A stretch of 64,000 bases of DNA from the NCBI RefSeq assembly GCF_900108055.1, contig NZ_FNWJ01000002.1, positions 840,795 to 904,794 on the forward strand, written 5' to 3'. Shown here one piece after another: positions 44,369 through 54,182 of the stretch. Positions within the stretch are counted from its first letter, which is position 1. Every line of letters starts with the position of its first letter. Made by a program: the position numbers and the translations under genes. The notes below the pieces were generated by a model. It was not told where the DNA came from, did no database searches, and saw only the letters and a program-made list of their open reading frames with translations. This stretch comes from Thermoleophilum album (GTDB taxonomy: Bacteria > Actinomycetota > Thermoleophilia > Solirubrobacterales > Thermoleophilaceae).

Positions 44369-47300
44369 TCCGGAAGGCCCGCAGCCGCGTGCTCGCCGCG
44401 GACCGAGTGCCATAGCGCGCGCCTGGATGGAGCCGCCCGAAGCGGTGACCGCGAGCGCTAGTCACGATCGCCACCGCCCGGCCGCCGCGACCGGCGAACA
44501 CCACGTCCACGCGACCGCCGCCACGCACACACCAGCTCGCTGCCCGCTTGCCGCTGGCCACCGGCGGACCGATCGTGCGCTGCAGCGAGGCCAGCGTGGC
44601 ACCGAGCCGGAAGCGCCCAAGACCGAGTTTGGTGACCCTCGCTCTGGCGCCGACGCAGCGGCGCGCGGAGCGGCCGCGCCGGCGCGGCGCTGGCGCGGGC
44701 ACCGCGCGACCGCGATTAGCCCCAGGTGCCCCTTGGCCGCCGCCGCCCGTGCCGCCACCCGCGCCGCCGTTGTTGCCGCTAGGGCCGGCGCCGTTGCCGC
44801 CCGTGCCGGGCGGCGGCGGCGAGACCTCGACACCGCGGCGGGTGTCGACGACGGCCGGCAAACCGACGTTGCCCTGGTCGTCGACCGCCCGCACCGCGAG
44901 GTACCGGAGGGGCTGCGTAGCCAAACGCAGAGCGACCCTTTGACCGGGAGCGCCAACCTGTCCCTCGAACTCCAGGCTGCGTGCCTCGGCGAACGACGCC
45001 GGTGTGATCGGCCGTGAGTCGGTGCGCACCTCGTAACGCAGCGGGCGCCCGCAAAGCAGGTCGTCACCGGGGGCCGCGAAAGCCAGTGTCTGACCGGCGA
45101 ACGAGGGATCCTCAGGTCGCCCAGGCGGCACCGCGTCGCGGCGGGCGTCGCCGGAGTTGGCGGGGTCGTGATGGAAACGCGGCCACGAGGCCGCGGCGCA
45201 GGCAGCACCAACGGTGCGGTAAGCGAACAGGTAGCCGTCGCGGGTCCCGCCGATCACCACTTTGCGCGCCTCGGGATCGGTCTCCCGCTCTCCGAAAGTA
45301 CCGATCGTCGGGTTCGCCACCGTCCAGTCGCCGGTCACCTTCGGCCAACCCGTGAGCCGCTGTCCGGTGGCGCTGAAACCTTGGAGGTCGTGGTGCGCGG
45401 TTCCCGACACCACTTCCTCACCGGGCGTCGACGCAATGTCACCAAGCGAGGGTCCGGTCAAGAACTGGAGGTCGTTAACCGCGGCCGGCCAACCGGCTGC
45501 CAGCGTGCCCTGCGCGCCCCCGACATCCCAGGCCGCCAGGTAATCCTGGCCAGCCTGGTACTCGGGCAGCGCGACGTCGAGCGCACGCTTTAGGCCGGCG
45601 ACCGGCGCGAGTAGCGCCGCGCGCCCCGCCAACTCGCCGATCGCCGGGTGACCGAAGGCCGCGAAGAACGGCTGGTCGTCGACGACCGCTCCGTAGGTCT
45701 TCAGCGGCACGTCGCGCCCACCGACCTGCCCGAGGCACGACTTGCCGCTCGCATCGAGCAGGTACGGCAGGCCCGCGGCCGGCACAACACCAACGCGCGG
45801 CGTCTTCGACGAGCCCTGGCAGGGCAGCTCGCCGATCACCGGATAGCCGCTGACGCCCTCGCCCACCAGCGGCAACACGCCGGCTTCCAGGATCCCGATC
45901 TTGAACGGCCAGCCGTCCAGCCAAGGATCCGGGCCGCGGTTCGGGTCGCCGTCCTGGTCGCCGCTCGCGCGGATCGCGTAGACCCGGCCGTTGGCTGGCG
46001 AGAGCGCCGCGCCGAGCGGTTCGTAGAGCGCCTGGTCGAGTCCACCGGCGTTGAGCGGCCCTTCGTTACCCGCGCCGGCGGCGTAAGACTCGTTGGTGCC
46101 GACGACGATCTCCGGCCTGCCGTCGCCGTCGAGGTCGCCGACAGCTGGTGTGTCAATGATCGCCCCTTGATCGAGCAGCTTGCCGACCTTCGCAAGATCG
46201 AAGAACGGCCGGTGGGTTACGGGGTCGATCGCCTGCGGTCCATCGATCAGCTTGGAGCGATCGACCACCACCACCGGCCAGCCGCGCACCGCCTCGCCGT
46301 TCGCGTGCCAGGCGTAGACGTGGCGATCCATCGCCGCGGCCACGATCTCGAGGTCACCGCGCGGGTCGCGGTCGATGTCGGCCAAGACCGGCGAGGCGAG
46401 GAAGCTGCGTACCGGCCACCCGGGGAGCTCACTGCCATCGCGCCGGAAGGCGTGAACGAGGCCGTCGGAGTTGGCCACCACCAGCTCGTTGCGGTTGTCG
46501 CCATCGAGGTCGGCGAGCACCGGCGAGGCCTCGACGTCACCGCCGAGGGCGATCGGGAAGTCGGGCAGCAAGTCGCGGTCGCGGTGCAGGAAGGCCTGCC
46601 GGCGGTCGCTGCCGGTTACGGTCACGCCGCCGCTGGTCGACTCCGCGACGACCTTCACCACGAACGAGTACGGCTCGTCGTTCGGTCGCCCGATGTTCGC
46701 CGGCGTGCCGGGGTTCGGCGTCTGCCCGGTCGTGCCGCCCTCCGGCCCGCGGAAGTCGCCGGCATTGGCCGGGAACAGGCTGCGTAGGCGGGCGATCGGG
46801 ACGGTCGCCAGCACGCCCTCGATCGAGCCCTCCCGAGCGGCACCGTCACACGGTCCGCCCTGGCCTACTTCGACGAAGTCCCCGTCCGGCGCCTCGGTGT
46901 CCTTGGGGTAGGCGCCGGGCGCGACAAACACGCGACAGCGGACGGTCCCCGAGCGCACCGCCACCGTCCCGCGCACGACCAGCGCGTCGGCACCCGGATC
47001 GACGAACTCGAACCAGCGCGGCGCGGATATCTCGACCTCGGGCGGTAGTCGCGGAGGCCCACCCCCTGCCGGCAACAGTTGGCGCAACGCCCGCTCGACG
47101 TTGACCCGACCGTAGCCGTAGAACTGGTCGTGACCTTTGCGCGCCGGGTAAGAGAGAGAGGGGCGGCGTGGTCAGGCGCGGAGCGAGACCGGGCGATGCC
47201 GTCAGCGCAAAGAAGGGGTCGGTGCAGCCGGGCGGCGGCGGGGTCCGTCCGCCGCACGACGGCTCGATCGACGCGCCGCTGACCTGGTCCTGAGCGAAGT

Positions 47301-48780
47301 TGACGTCGTCGGCTGCACCCTCGCCGCCGAAGGTGCCAGAAGCGAGCAGTTGCCGAACCTCGTTGGGCGTCACCAGACACGGCCGCCCGTCGGTGCGACG
47401 ACAGCGCGGGTGGGGTGCGAGCCGACCGGCCTCGTGGGCGTTCAACGCCGCCGAGTAGACGAGCCCGGCGATGCCGGCAGCACGCCCGGTGGCGTCCGAG
47501 GAGCAGGAAACCGAGGGAATCGCGACGGTGATGCGCGAAGAGAAGTTCGTGCAGCCGTTGAACTGCAGGTAGCTGGTGTAGGCCGCTTGGTCGGCGACGT
47601 CCGGGTGCGTGACCGAGTTGACGACGATCGCGTACGGGTACGAGGACGGCCAGTTGTGGTGCTGCGCCGCCTCGTCGGCCGCCGACAGGATCGTCGTCAC
47701 GCCGTGCTCGTAGGCGTAGCGCACCGCCTCCTCGCCGAAGCGCGACTTGTTGAGGGTGCCGAGCGCGACCTGTACGACGTCGACGCCGTTGTCGGCCGCG
47801 TAGATGGTGGCCAGCGCGAAGCGGTTGACGTCGGCGATGAAGCTGGTGCCGACGCGGAGCGGAACGACCATGCAGTTGGGGCAGGTCCCGAGATCGCCGC
47901 CGTTGTCGGCCTCGGCGGTCGAGTCGCGGGCCTCGCCGGTTCCGTGGCCGTACTGAACGTCGTCGAAGGGATCGTTGTCGTCGTCCAAAAAGTCCCAGCC
48001 GACGATGTCGTCGACGTAGCCGTTGTGGTCGTCGTCGACGCCGTCGGAGAACGCGATCAGCAGGTCTTGGGGATCGAGCAGCGGCTTGCCGTTCTCCACC
48101 GGACCGACCCCGCGCGGCGGCGCCGGATCGACACGCGAGTCGCACGCGTAGTCGAGCACGTTGAAGACACCGTCGCCGTTTAGGTCCCAACTTCCCGCGC
48201 GCGGTCGCAGCGTCGCGCAGGGCAGGCTCGCGGCGTCGGTGGGCTCCGCGCGGTCGGCGCGCGGCTTTGGCACCTCGCCTTTCGAGAGCCGCACCTTGAG
48301 GCGCAGGTCCTTCATCGCCGCCAGGTCGTTCCACTCAATGCCGGAGTCGAGGACGGCGATCGAGACGTCGGGGCGGCCGGTCGTCAACGTCCACGCTTGT
48401 GGCGCGGTGCGCGCTGCGTCGACCAAAGAGGCACCGCGCACACCGTTGAGCTCGCGCCGATCGAGACGCAGCGGGTTCGGCTGGAGCGGCGAGCGGTCAG
48501 GCTCAGGCGTCGCGGCGTACATCCATACGCGCTTGCCGGTGAGATCGTTCGGGACCGGCGCGGTGGGCGGCAGGCGGTAGCTGCGGTAGTCGTCGGGGGG
48601 TCCTTGCGGCCGGTAGGGAAATTCGGCGTGCGCGAGCGCTGGCGTGGCGGCGGCAAGCGCCGCGGTGACGCCGAAACCTCGCCAAAAGACGCGCGCACGG
48701 CCGCGCAGCGGCCGTGAACGCACACGCTTGTAAAGCCCGCCAGGCCGCCGCCGGCGGGCACTGCCCCTGCCCATCGCCAC
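44277..48780 (-). pseudogene. Subtilase-like protein with FG-GAP propeller, frameshifted at (CT)5
   Basis: The 5' part (from 48780) has a signal peptide and an S8 subtilase domain with DSG in IAVLDSGIEWND and HGT in YGHGTGE. The serine motif GTSxAxP is replaced by DATGRAAG and the oxyanion AAGN by SAAD, so even the intact protein should be inactive. At 47150-47161 a (CT)5 run on the minus strand throws the frame; a sixth CT gives LSLSYPARKGHDQFYGYGRVN, the expected subtilase end. The other frame then carries FG-GAP blades with calcium loops (DLDGDGRPEIVVG), a Gly linker and the shared WCVRG domain to 44277. In all it would encode about 1500 residues. Confidence 0.85.
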
Positions 48781-48843
48781 CGAACCTAAGTGGCGCCAAC
48801 TGCGGCGTCAAGGAGTAGGCGACGGGCGGCGGCTTTACCGCTG

Positions 48844-48886
48844 GGGCGGTTGTTATGGGCGGTTCTTAAATGGGCGGTTCTTAAGC
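48844..48886. repeat. Three tandem copies of GGGCGGTT(G/C)TTA unit
   Basis: Copies of 13, 15 and 15 bases start at 48844, 48857 and 48872. The last overlaps the TAA stop of the EEP gene. The block fills most of the 100-base gap upstream of the subtilase start, so it could hold promoter or operator sites for it. Confidence 0.7.
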
Positions 48887-49630
48887 AGGTCCGAAGACCG
48901 CGCGTACCGGCGGGTGATCGGAAAGCTGCGCGCCGCGGTCGCTGGTCGGCGGTGGCAGCGGTGCCACCCGGCCCCGCGCGAAGCCCCGCACGAGAAGATG
49001 GTCGAGGCGCGCACCGGCCGCGTAGGCGAGACCGTGCCTCAGCGCCAGCTGGCTGACCAGCGAGCGCTCGAGGTTGAAATCCCCGCCCACGATCAGCGGG
49101 CTAGTGTCGGCCCAGCGCCGAGCCGCTGCCAGGGCACGGTCGAGGTCGCGTGCCGCTCGCTGGCGGCTCGAAGCCTCGGCGTGCAAGTTGACGAGCCAAA
49201 CATCGCCGCCAGCCACGGCCACCCGCACGCCGAGCGCTAGACGTCGCTCCGGCAGCCACCGCAGTAGCAGTCGCCGGCGCGCGGCGATCGTGCCGCGGCG
49301 GACGAGAATCGCGTTGGTGCCGCCAGCCCACGAGCCGAGCAGGTCGGGGAGGCGCCGGGCGAGCAGGCGGCGCAGTGGCGCTAGCTCGTGGCGCGCCGTC
49401 CGCACCGCCGCGTAAGCGTCGGCGCCGACCGCGCGGGCTAGCTGCCGCGGCCACCAATGCGGGACCTCTTGCAACAGCGCGACGTCCCACTGCCAGCCAG
49501 CGAGAGTGCCGGCGAACGCCTCGAAAAGGTCGCGCCGCGCGGGCGGTTTGGCGCGACCGAAGAAGAGGTTCCAGGTGACCACCGTCAGCGCTCGCGGCGG
49601 CCGATCGTCGCCAGCTCGGCCGCTCGTCAC
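48881..49630 (-). CDS. Endonuclease/exonuclease/phosphatase-family hydrolase
   Basis: A protein of 249 residues with the EEP motif set: TWNLFFG, LLQEV, NLHAEA, GGDFN, LDHLL and SDHPPV, in the right order with catalytic Asp and His present. Such enzymes cleave phosphodiester bonds in DNA, phospholipids or nucleotides. There is no signal peptide. GTG at 49630 overlaps the thiolase-like stop by four bases (GTGA), so the two are cotranslated. The substrate is not predictable. Confidence 0.88.
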   Translation of the reverse strand: MTSGRAGDDRPPRALTVVTWNLFFGRAKPPARRDLFEAFAGTLAGWQWDVALLQEVPHWWPRQLARAVGADAYAAVRTARHELAPLRRLLARRLPDLLGSWAGGTNAILVRRGTIAARRRLLLRWLPERRLALGVRVAVAGGDVWLVNLHAEASSRQRAARDLDRALAAARRWADTSPLIVGGDFNLERSLVSQLALRHGLAYAAGARLDHLLVRGFARGRVAPLPPPTSDRGAQLSDHPPVRAVFGPA

Positions 49631-51135
49631 GCGCGGACGAGGCGGTAGCGGGGCGGCCAACCACGCACCTCGAGCGTGGCGCCGGTGAGGTCGACCTCGT
49701 CACTGGCGAAGGCCGACAGCTGTTCGTCGGTGGCCTCGCACACCACCCGCCTACCGTCGTTGAGACGCGCGATCACGGGCGCGTGCTCCGCCGTCCCGTC
49801 GGGCGCGCGCACCACCGTCCACCCCTCGACCCGCGCGCGCTCCGCCAGGGGCTCCGGTTCCCGTACGACCGGCAGCGCGGAGGCGTCGATCCGACGCTGC
49901 TCGACGCTGGTGTCGGCGCGAACGAAGCCGCCAGGCGGTGGCGAGGAGCCGTAGAGCCCGTAGCTGTGCTTGGTGAGGTACCAACCGAGCGCTCCCACCA
50001 GCGCCAACTGCCGCCCTTCGGCGCCGCTCAGCAAGCGGCAGACGGTGGCGATCGCGTGCGTCGAGTAGTTGTTGCCGGGGCCGCCGAAGAACGGCAGGCC
50101 GCCGGTCACCGTCGGCGGTACGGCGTCGACGCCGCGGCCGTCCGACAGCGCCGCGAGCGCGTCGAGCGCAAGCTCTACCGCAACCGGAAAGCACGAATAG
50201 AGGTCGCGGTAGGCGACCTCTTCCAGCTGCACACCCGCGGCGTTGAGGGTTGCCCCGGCGGCGAGCTCGATCCCGGGCGAGCGCCACAGCTCAGGGCGGG
50301 CGCTCGGCTCCCAGACGTCCGTGGCATCAGCTCCCGCCCACACGAACACGGCCTGCTCGGCGAGGCCCAGTCGCCGCGCCTCGGCGAGCGAGCAGACCAA
50401 CAGCGCCGCCGCCTGGTTGACGCGCGGGTTGGCGCACATCCGCTTGGTGTACTGCTCGCAGACGAGGCGGTTGTCGGGTCCGGGCAGCGCGATCTCGCGG
50501 GCAGTGAGCGGTGTCCGCGACCAGGCGTAAGGGTGGCGAGCGGCGACCTCGCTAAACGGCGCGAGCAGCTCCCCGAGGGCCGCCCTATGGGCCGCCGGAC
50601 GACGCCCGAGGCGGGCCGCGTAGGCGCTCTCGAGGATCGCGTAGACGTGCAGCGGGAGGCCGAGCCCGATCGCGATCTCGGCCGGTCCGACGCCCGGGCG
50701 CGGGTCACCAACCAGCGGGTCGGGGTCGCCGCCGGTGCTCGCCGACGGCTGCCCATCCTGACCGCCACTCGCCCCCGCCCCGGCCCCCGCCAGGGCTTCG
50801 CCGCCGGCGATCAGGGTTGAGCGCAGACGGCCGGCGGCGATCTCGGCGGCTGCACGCGTGACCAGCCACTGCGGGCCGTTGCCGCCGATCGTCGTGGTCT
50901 CGCATCGGCGGGCACGCAGACCGAGGCGCTCGGCGAGGTCGCTGGCGGGCCGCGGCCCCCCACCCGCCAGGATCCCCAACACGCTCACGCGATCGACCTC
51001 GCTGGGTCGCACGGCTGCCGTGGCCAGCGCCTCCTCGCTCGCCTTGGCGACCAGCGACAGCACCGGCGGGCGCTCGGCGCCGCGCACACAAACTTCGGCC
51101 CACGCGGCCACCACTGGTGTGCGCTCCGCCTCCAC
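49627..51135 (-). CDS. Thiolase-like protein with C-terminal OB-type domain
   Basis: A protein of 502 residues with a thiolase fold in the N-terminal 400 residues, similar to actinobacterial SCP2/acetyl-CoA acetyltransferase-like proteins. The active-site cysteine segment (usually VNxxCASG) reads IGGNGPQWLV, with no cysteine. The later histidine site GGLPFFGGPGNNYSTH is kept. A terminal OB-like domain (about 420-502) follows. It probably is not a canonical thiolase. GTG at 51133-51135 starts it, and it is coupled to the EEP gene. Confidence 0.78.
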   Translation of the reverse strand: MEAERTPVVAAWAEVCVRGAERPPVLSLVAKASEEALATAAVRPSEVDRVSVLGILAGGGPRPASDLAERLGLRARRCETTTIGGNGPQWLVTRAAAEIAAGRLRSTLIAGGEALAGAGAGASGGQDGQPSASTGGDPDPLVGDPRPGVGPAEIAIGLGLPLHVYAILESAYAARLGRRPAAHRAALGELLAPFSEVAARHPYAWSRTPLTAREIALPGPDNRLVCEQYTKRMCANPRVNQAAALLVCSLAEARRLGLAEQAVFVWAGADATDVWEPSARPELWRSPGIELAAGATLNAAGVQLEEVAYRDLYSCFPVAVELALDALAALSDGRGVDAVPPTVTGGLPFFGGPGNNYSTHAIATVCRLLSGAEGRQLALVGALGWYLTKHSYGLYGSSPPPGGFVRADTSVEQRRIDASALPVVREPEPLAERARVEGWTVVRAPDGTAEHAPVIARLNDGRRVVCEATDEQLSAFASDEVDLTGATLEVRGWPPRYRLVRA

Positions 51136-51205
51136 GCGGGCGGCAGGTTAACGGCGACCGGCGGCGGACGCGCATCGCCCCGCTCGTTCGGTCGACCGCC
51201 ACGGG

Positions 51206-51394
51206 AGTCCGCAGCACCACCGTCATGAAGGTCCAAAAGAGGATCCTGAGGTCGAGAGCGAGCGACCAGTTGCGCAGGTACATGCGGTCGAGACGGAACT
51301 TCTGAGGCAGGATCCGCTGCGCGTACTGCGCGAGCGGGTCGGCGGCTGCTAAGACGCGATCCTCCGCGGCGAAAGCAAGCTGAGAGAGGCACGC
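51206..51394 (-). pseudogene. C-terminal remnant of a sugar (undecaprenyl-phosphate) transferase
   Basis: A minus-strand frame reads DPLAQYAQRILPQKFRLDRM, then YLRNWSLALDLRILFWTFMT. This matches the C-terminal amphipathic end of bacterial sugar transferases that start exopolysaccharide synthesis (consensus Y-x-x-N-W-S-x-x-x-D-L-x-I-L). No catalytic part precedes it and no proper stop follows; the frame runs on into the thiolase-like gene. It is likely the leftover of a deletion. Confidence 0.5.
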
Positions 51395-51739
51395 ATGCGC
51401 ATCAAAGCTCGCTTCACCGACGGTCGGCAAAGGCTCGAGCGAATCCGCGTCGTGACCGTAGTCAGCGAACGGCGCCGACTGCCAAGTGCAGCCCAGACGC
51501 CCGACGTTCAGGTTCGCGCGAACACGCCGGCCGGCTCCGCCGAGCCGCCGACACCGAAACTAGCGGCGAGCGCCTCGGCAGCAACCGCGGCACCAACTCC
51601 GCTGTCGAAGCCAGAACCGGCGCCGGTATCGACGCCACCGCAGGCGCAAGTGCCCCCGGCACCCCAGCCCGCGCAGGTTCCCGCGACCGACGCCGTGAAA
51701 GACGTCGCGGGCAACGCCGCTGGCGTCACCGCGCTCTAA
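51395..51739 (+). CDS. Small Pro/Ala-rich protein, uncertain
   Basis: A frame of 114 codons with a basic first 30 residues and a Pro/Ala/Thr-rich rest. GAGAGAGG lies about six bases before the ATG and the codon third positions are GC-rich, which supports translation. I know no family and see no signal peptide. Its stop overlaps the convergent BtrH-type gene by 14 bases. It might also be an accidental frame over deletion debris. Confidence 0.35.
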   Translation: MRIKARFTDGRQRLERIRVVTVVSERRRLPSAAQTPDVQVRANTPAGSAEPPTPKLAASASAATAAPTPLSKPEPAPVSTPPQAQVPPAPQPAQVPATDAVKDVAGNAAGVTAL

Positions 51740-52799
51740 GGGCCCCCACCGGCGGCGTCGCCGTGAGCCACTGATTGAGCGCACGCACCCCGGCGTGCTC
51801 GAGCTCTGCGATCTCTTGTACCAGCGGCAGACCGGCGCGGTGCCGCGCAAGCGGATCGTCACTCGCCCCGCTCCGCACCACATCGGCGAGCCTGCGCCAC
51901 CGCTCCGCGAGCGCGTGATAAGTCGCGGCAGCCGACGCCAGCGTCTCGTCGCTGAGCCACCGCGCCGCATCGTCGAGAAACTCGGCGTACAGCGAGCGGA
52001 ACATCGCGCCACCGGTACCAGCCTTGACGATGAACACGTAGAGGCCGTCGAGCGCCGCGGCCAAGCGATTCCCAAACCGCGCAGGCCACCGCCGATAGTC
52101 GCTTGCAAACAGATCGACGCCGTCGAGACCCACAGCGCCCTGCACCCCTTCGAGCAGGGGCGTACCTGCGCCGCTCATGTTCTCAACCGTGCGGCGCAAC
52201 GCCGCCCGGACGGTGTCGGCTACTGGCGGCAGCGCCGTGGGCCAGCGCATCAGCCACGTGGCGTGCCGGTTTGGCGCCGGAAAGGCACGAGAGTTCCGGG
52301 CCCGCGCCAGTGACTCGAGCGAACAGCGTTGGATCTCGTCGCGGTCGTTGTCGGCGACCCACGCCACGCCGGCCTCGTCGTCGTAGCCGCAGACGACGAT
52401 GTCGTGCATCGTGTTGTGCATCCGCACGCGCAGGTACTCCAGGTGCTTGATGTCGGCCCAAACCATCGTCGGCCGCCCCGCATCGAGCTCCGCACGCAAA
52501 AGCTCCCACCCCTCCTGCGGATCGTCGGTTTGACGAAAGTCCAAGGCGATCCCGAGGTGGCTGCACACGTCCCGTTCTAGGTCCGCCGTGCGCCCGACGA
52601 GGTAGATCGGCGGATCGATCTGCGGCACCACTAGGTAGAGACAGCCGATGCCGCCACCGAGTCCGAAAACCGCACCCTCCGACAGCGGGTAGCCGGAGTC
52701 CTCGTAGGTGAGCCCGTGGAACTCGAGCAGGTCGCGCAGGGCCCCGGAGCCGCAGTGTCCTGCACGACGGTGTGGGAAAGGAATCCGAACGCGCGTCAT
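51726..52799 (-). CDS. BtrH N-terminal-domain protein
   Basis: A protein of 357 residues whose first half matches the BtrH N-terminal domain: HRRAGHCGSGALRDLLEFHG, then SEGAVFGLGGGIG. The fold is papain-like; the cysteine in GHCGSGALRD is the probable nucleophile and HNTMHDIVVCGYDD holds the likely histidine and acid. BtrH transfers an acyl side chain during butirosin synthesis, but homologues are widespread and mostly uncharacterised. The C-terminal half is a helical DUF4872-type region. No antibiotic genes surround it. It is divergent from the PucR regulator. Confidence 0.82.
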   Translation of the reverse strand: MTRVRIPFPHRRAGHCGSGALRDLLEFHGLTYEDSGYPLSEGAVFGLGGGIGCLYLVVPQIDPPIYLVGRTADLERDVCSHLGIALDFRQTDDPQEGWELLRAELDAGRPTMVWADIKHLEYLRVRMHNTMHDIVVCGYDDEAGVAWVADNDRDEIQRCSLESLARARNSRAFPAPNRHATWLMRWPTALPPVADTVRAALRRTVENMSGAGTPLLEGVQGAVGLDGVDLFASDYRRWPARFGNRLAAALDGLYVFIVKAGTGGAMFRSLYAEFLDDAARWLSDETLASAAATYHALAERWRRLADVVRSGASDDPLARHRAGLPLVQEIAELEHAGVRALNQWLTATPPVGALRAR

Positions 52800-52855
52800 A
52801 AGAGCCGGTGACCTCCCTCCGACCGCCTGTCGCCCCTACTCTCGAAAGGGGCAGG

Positions 52856-54100
52856 ATGGCAGATCAGTTGACGGTGAGTCGGGCAGCCGAGGCGCTGCTG
52901 GCGCGGGGGCCCGAACTGGTCGATCGCATGACTACCGCGATCGCCGAGCGGATCCCTGCTCTTGCGGTCACGGAGCTGCGCGAGCTCGTAACCACGTCCT
53001 GCGAGGCCAACCTCACCTCGGGGCTCAGAGCGTTGCGCCAAGAACGCTTCGACTTCCCGGACGAACTTCCGGAAGCGGCGCGGCGCCTGGCGGAGGGCTG
53101 CGCGCGACTCGGTGTGCCTCTGACCGACCTACTGCGCGCCTACCACATCGGCCACGAGCTGGTGCTAGACGAGTGGCTGACCGAGCTCGCGGCCGCCCCG
53201 CTTCCGACGGCCGAGCGCACGGGAGCCCAACGCGCCGGTTCGGTGTTCTTGTTCCGCGCCGTCGACCGTTTGACGACCCTCGTCGCCACCATCTATACGC
53301 GCGAGCGCGAGCGACTCTTGCGCTCTCGCGAGCAGCGCCGCGTGCAGCTCGTCCGTGATCTACTCGGCGGCGAGGAGATACCGGCCGAGGTGCTGGAGCG
53401 GGACCTTGGCTACGACGTCTCGCTCACTCACATCGCGCTCGTCCTGCGCGACCGCGAGCCGGAGCGACTGGCGCGCAGGCTCGCGCAGGGGCTCGACGCC
53501 GGTGCGCTGCTGGTGGTCGCAATCACCCCCGACTCGGCGTGGGCCTGGATCGGTCGCATGCGCCCGCCACCGGTCGCCCGCGTGGCCACCGCGGTGCGCG
53601 CGGCGCTGGCTCGCGAGCCGTCCTACGACGGTCGTGCGGTCGGCATTGGTGGACCCGCCGGCGGCCGGCCAGGGTTCCGTCTCGCTCACCGCGAAGCGAT
53701 TGACGCATTCGAGATCGCGGCGCGAGCCGGTGAGCCACTGGCGGTTTTTGAGGACGTCAGTTTGGAGGCGCTGGCGCTGCGCGACCGTGAGCTCGCGACC
53801 CGCTTCGTGGCTCGGGAGCTCGGACCCTTGGCAGCGAACGACCGTCGCTCGGCAGTGCTGCGAGCGACCCTCAGCGCCTGGTTCGAGAGCGGTCACAACC
53901 AGTCGGCCGCCGCGTTGCGCCTGGGCGTCCACGAGCACACGGTCGCCTACCGGTTGCGAAACATTGAGCGGCTGCTCGGCAGACCACCGCGCGAGCGGCG
54001 GGCGGAGTTGGAGGTGGCGCTGCGCCTCTGGCCGCACGTCGCCGACACGTTTGTGGGAGCGGCACAAGGCGCGCGCCGCCGTTTGGGTAGCGCGCACTAG
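52856..54100 (+). CDS. PucR/CdaR-type transcriptional regulator
   Basis: A protein of 414 residues. The N-terminal helical sensor region (about 1-150) is RsbRD-like, the middle is a GGDEF-related linker domain, and the C-terminal PucR HTH reads TLSAWFESGHNQSAAALRLG followed by VHEHTVAYRLRNIERLLG. ATG at 52856 is preceded by AAAGGGGCAGG and was preferred over an in-frame start at 52808. It lies 82 bases upstream of the acetone carboxylase genes on the same strand, so it is the obvious regulator of them, sensing the ketone or a product. Confidence 0.9.
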   Translation: MADQLTVSRAAEALLARGPELVDRMTTAIAERIPALAVTELRELVTTSCEANLTSGLRALRQERFDFPDELPEAARRLAEGCARLGVPLTDLLRAYHIGHELVLDEWLTELAAAPLPTAERTGAQRAGSVFLFRAVDRLTTLVATIYTRERERLLRSREQRRVQLVRDLLGGEEIPAEVLERDLGYDVSLTHIALVLRDREPERLARRLAQGLDAGALLVVAITPDSAWAWIGRMRPPPVARVATAVRAALAREPSYDGRAVGIGGPAGGRPGFRLAHREAIDAFEIAARAGEPLAVFEDVSLEALALRDRELATRFVARELGPLAANDRRSAVLRATLSAWFESGHNQSAAALRLGVHEHTVAYRLRNIERLLGRPPRERRAELEVALRLWPHVADTFVGAAQGARRRLGSAH

Positions 54101-54182
54101 CCCGCGACGGCGACGCCTACCTACGCTGCCCGCGGGCCGTGAGGGAGACGCTCGCGGCGCAAGCGAGGGCTCGAGGAGGTTT

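Noticed and set aside
46846..47148. Continuation of the subtilase frame beyond the CT run as a genuine C-terminal end
   Set aside because: It becomes an Arg-rich nonsense translation while the other frame continues the conserved subtilase ending and propeller.
53355..54182. Open frame extending the acetone carboxylase beta gene about 276 codons upstream
   Set aside because: It overlaps the well-supported PucR gene in another frame, the residues are low in complexity, and AGGAGG stands before ATG 54183.
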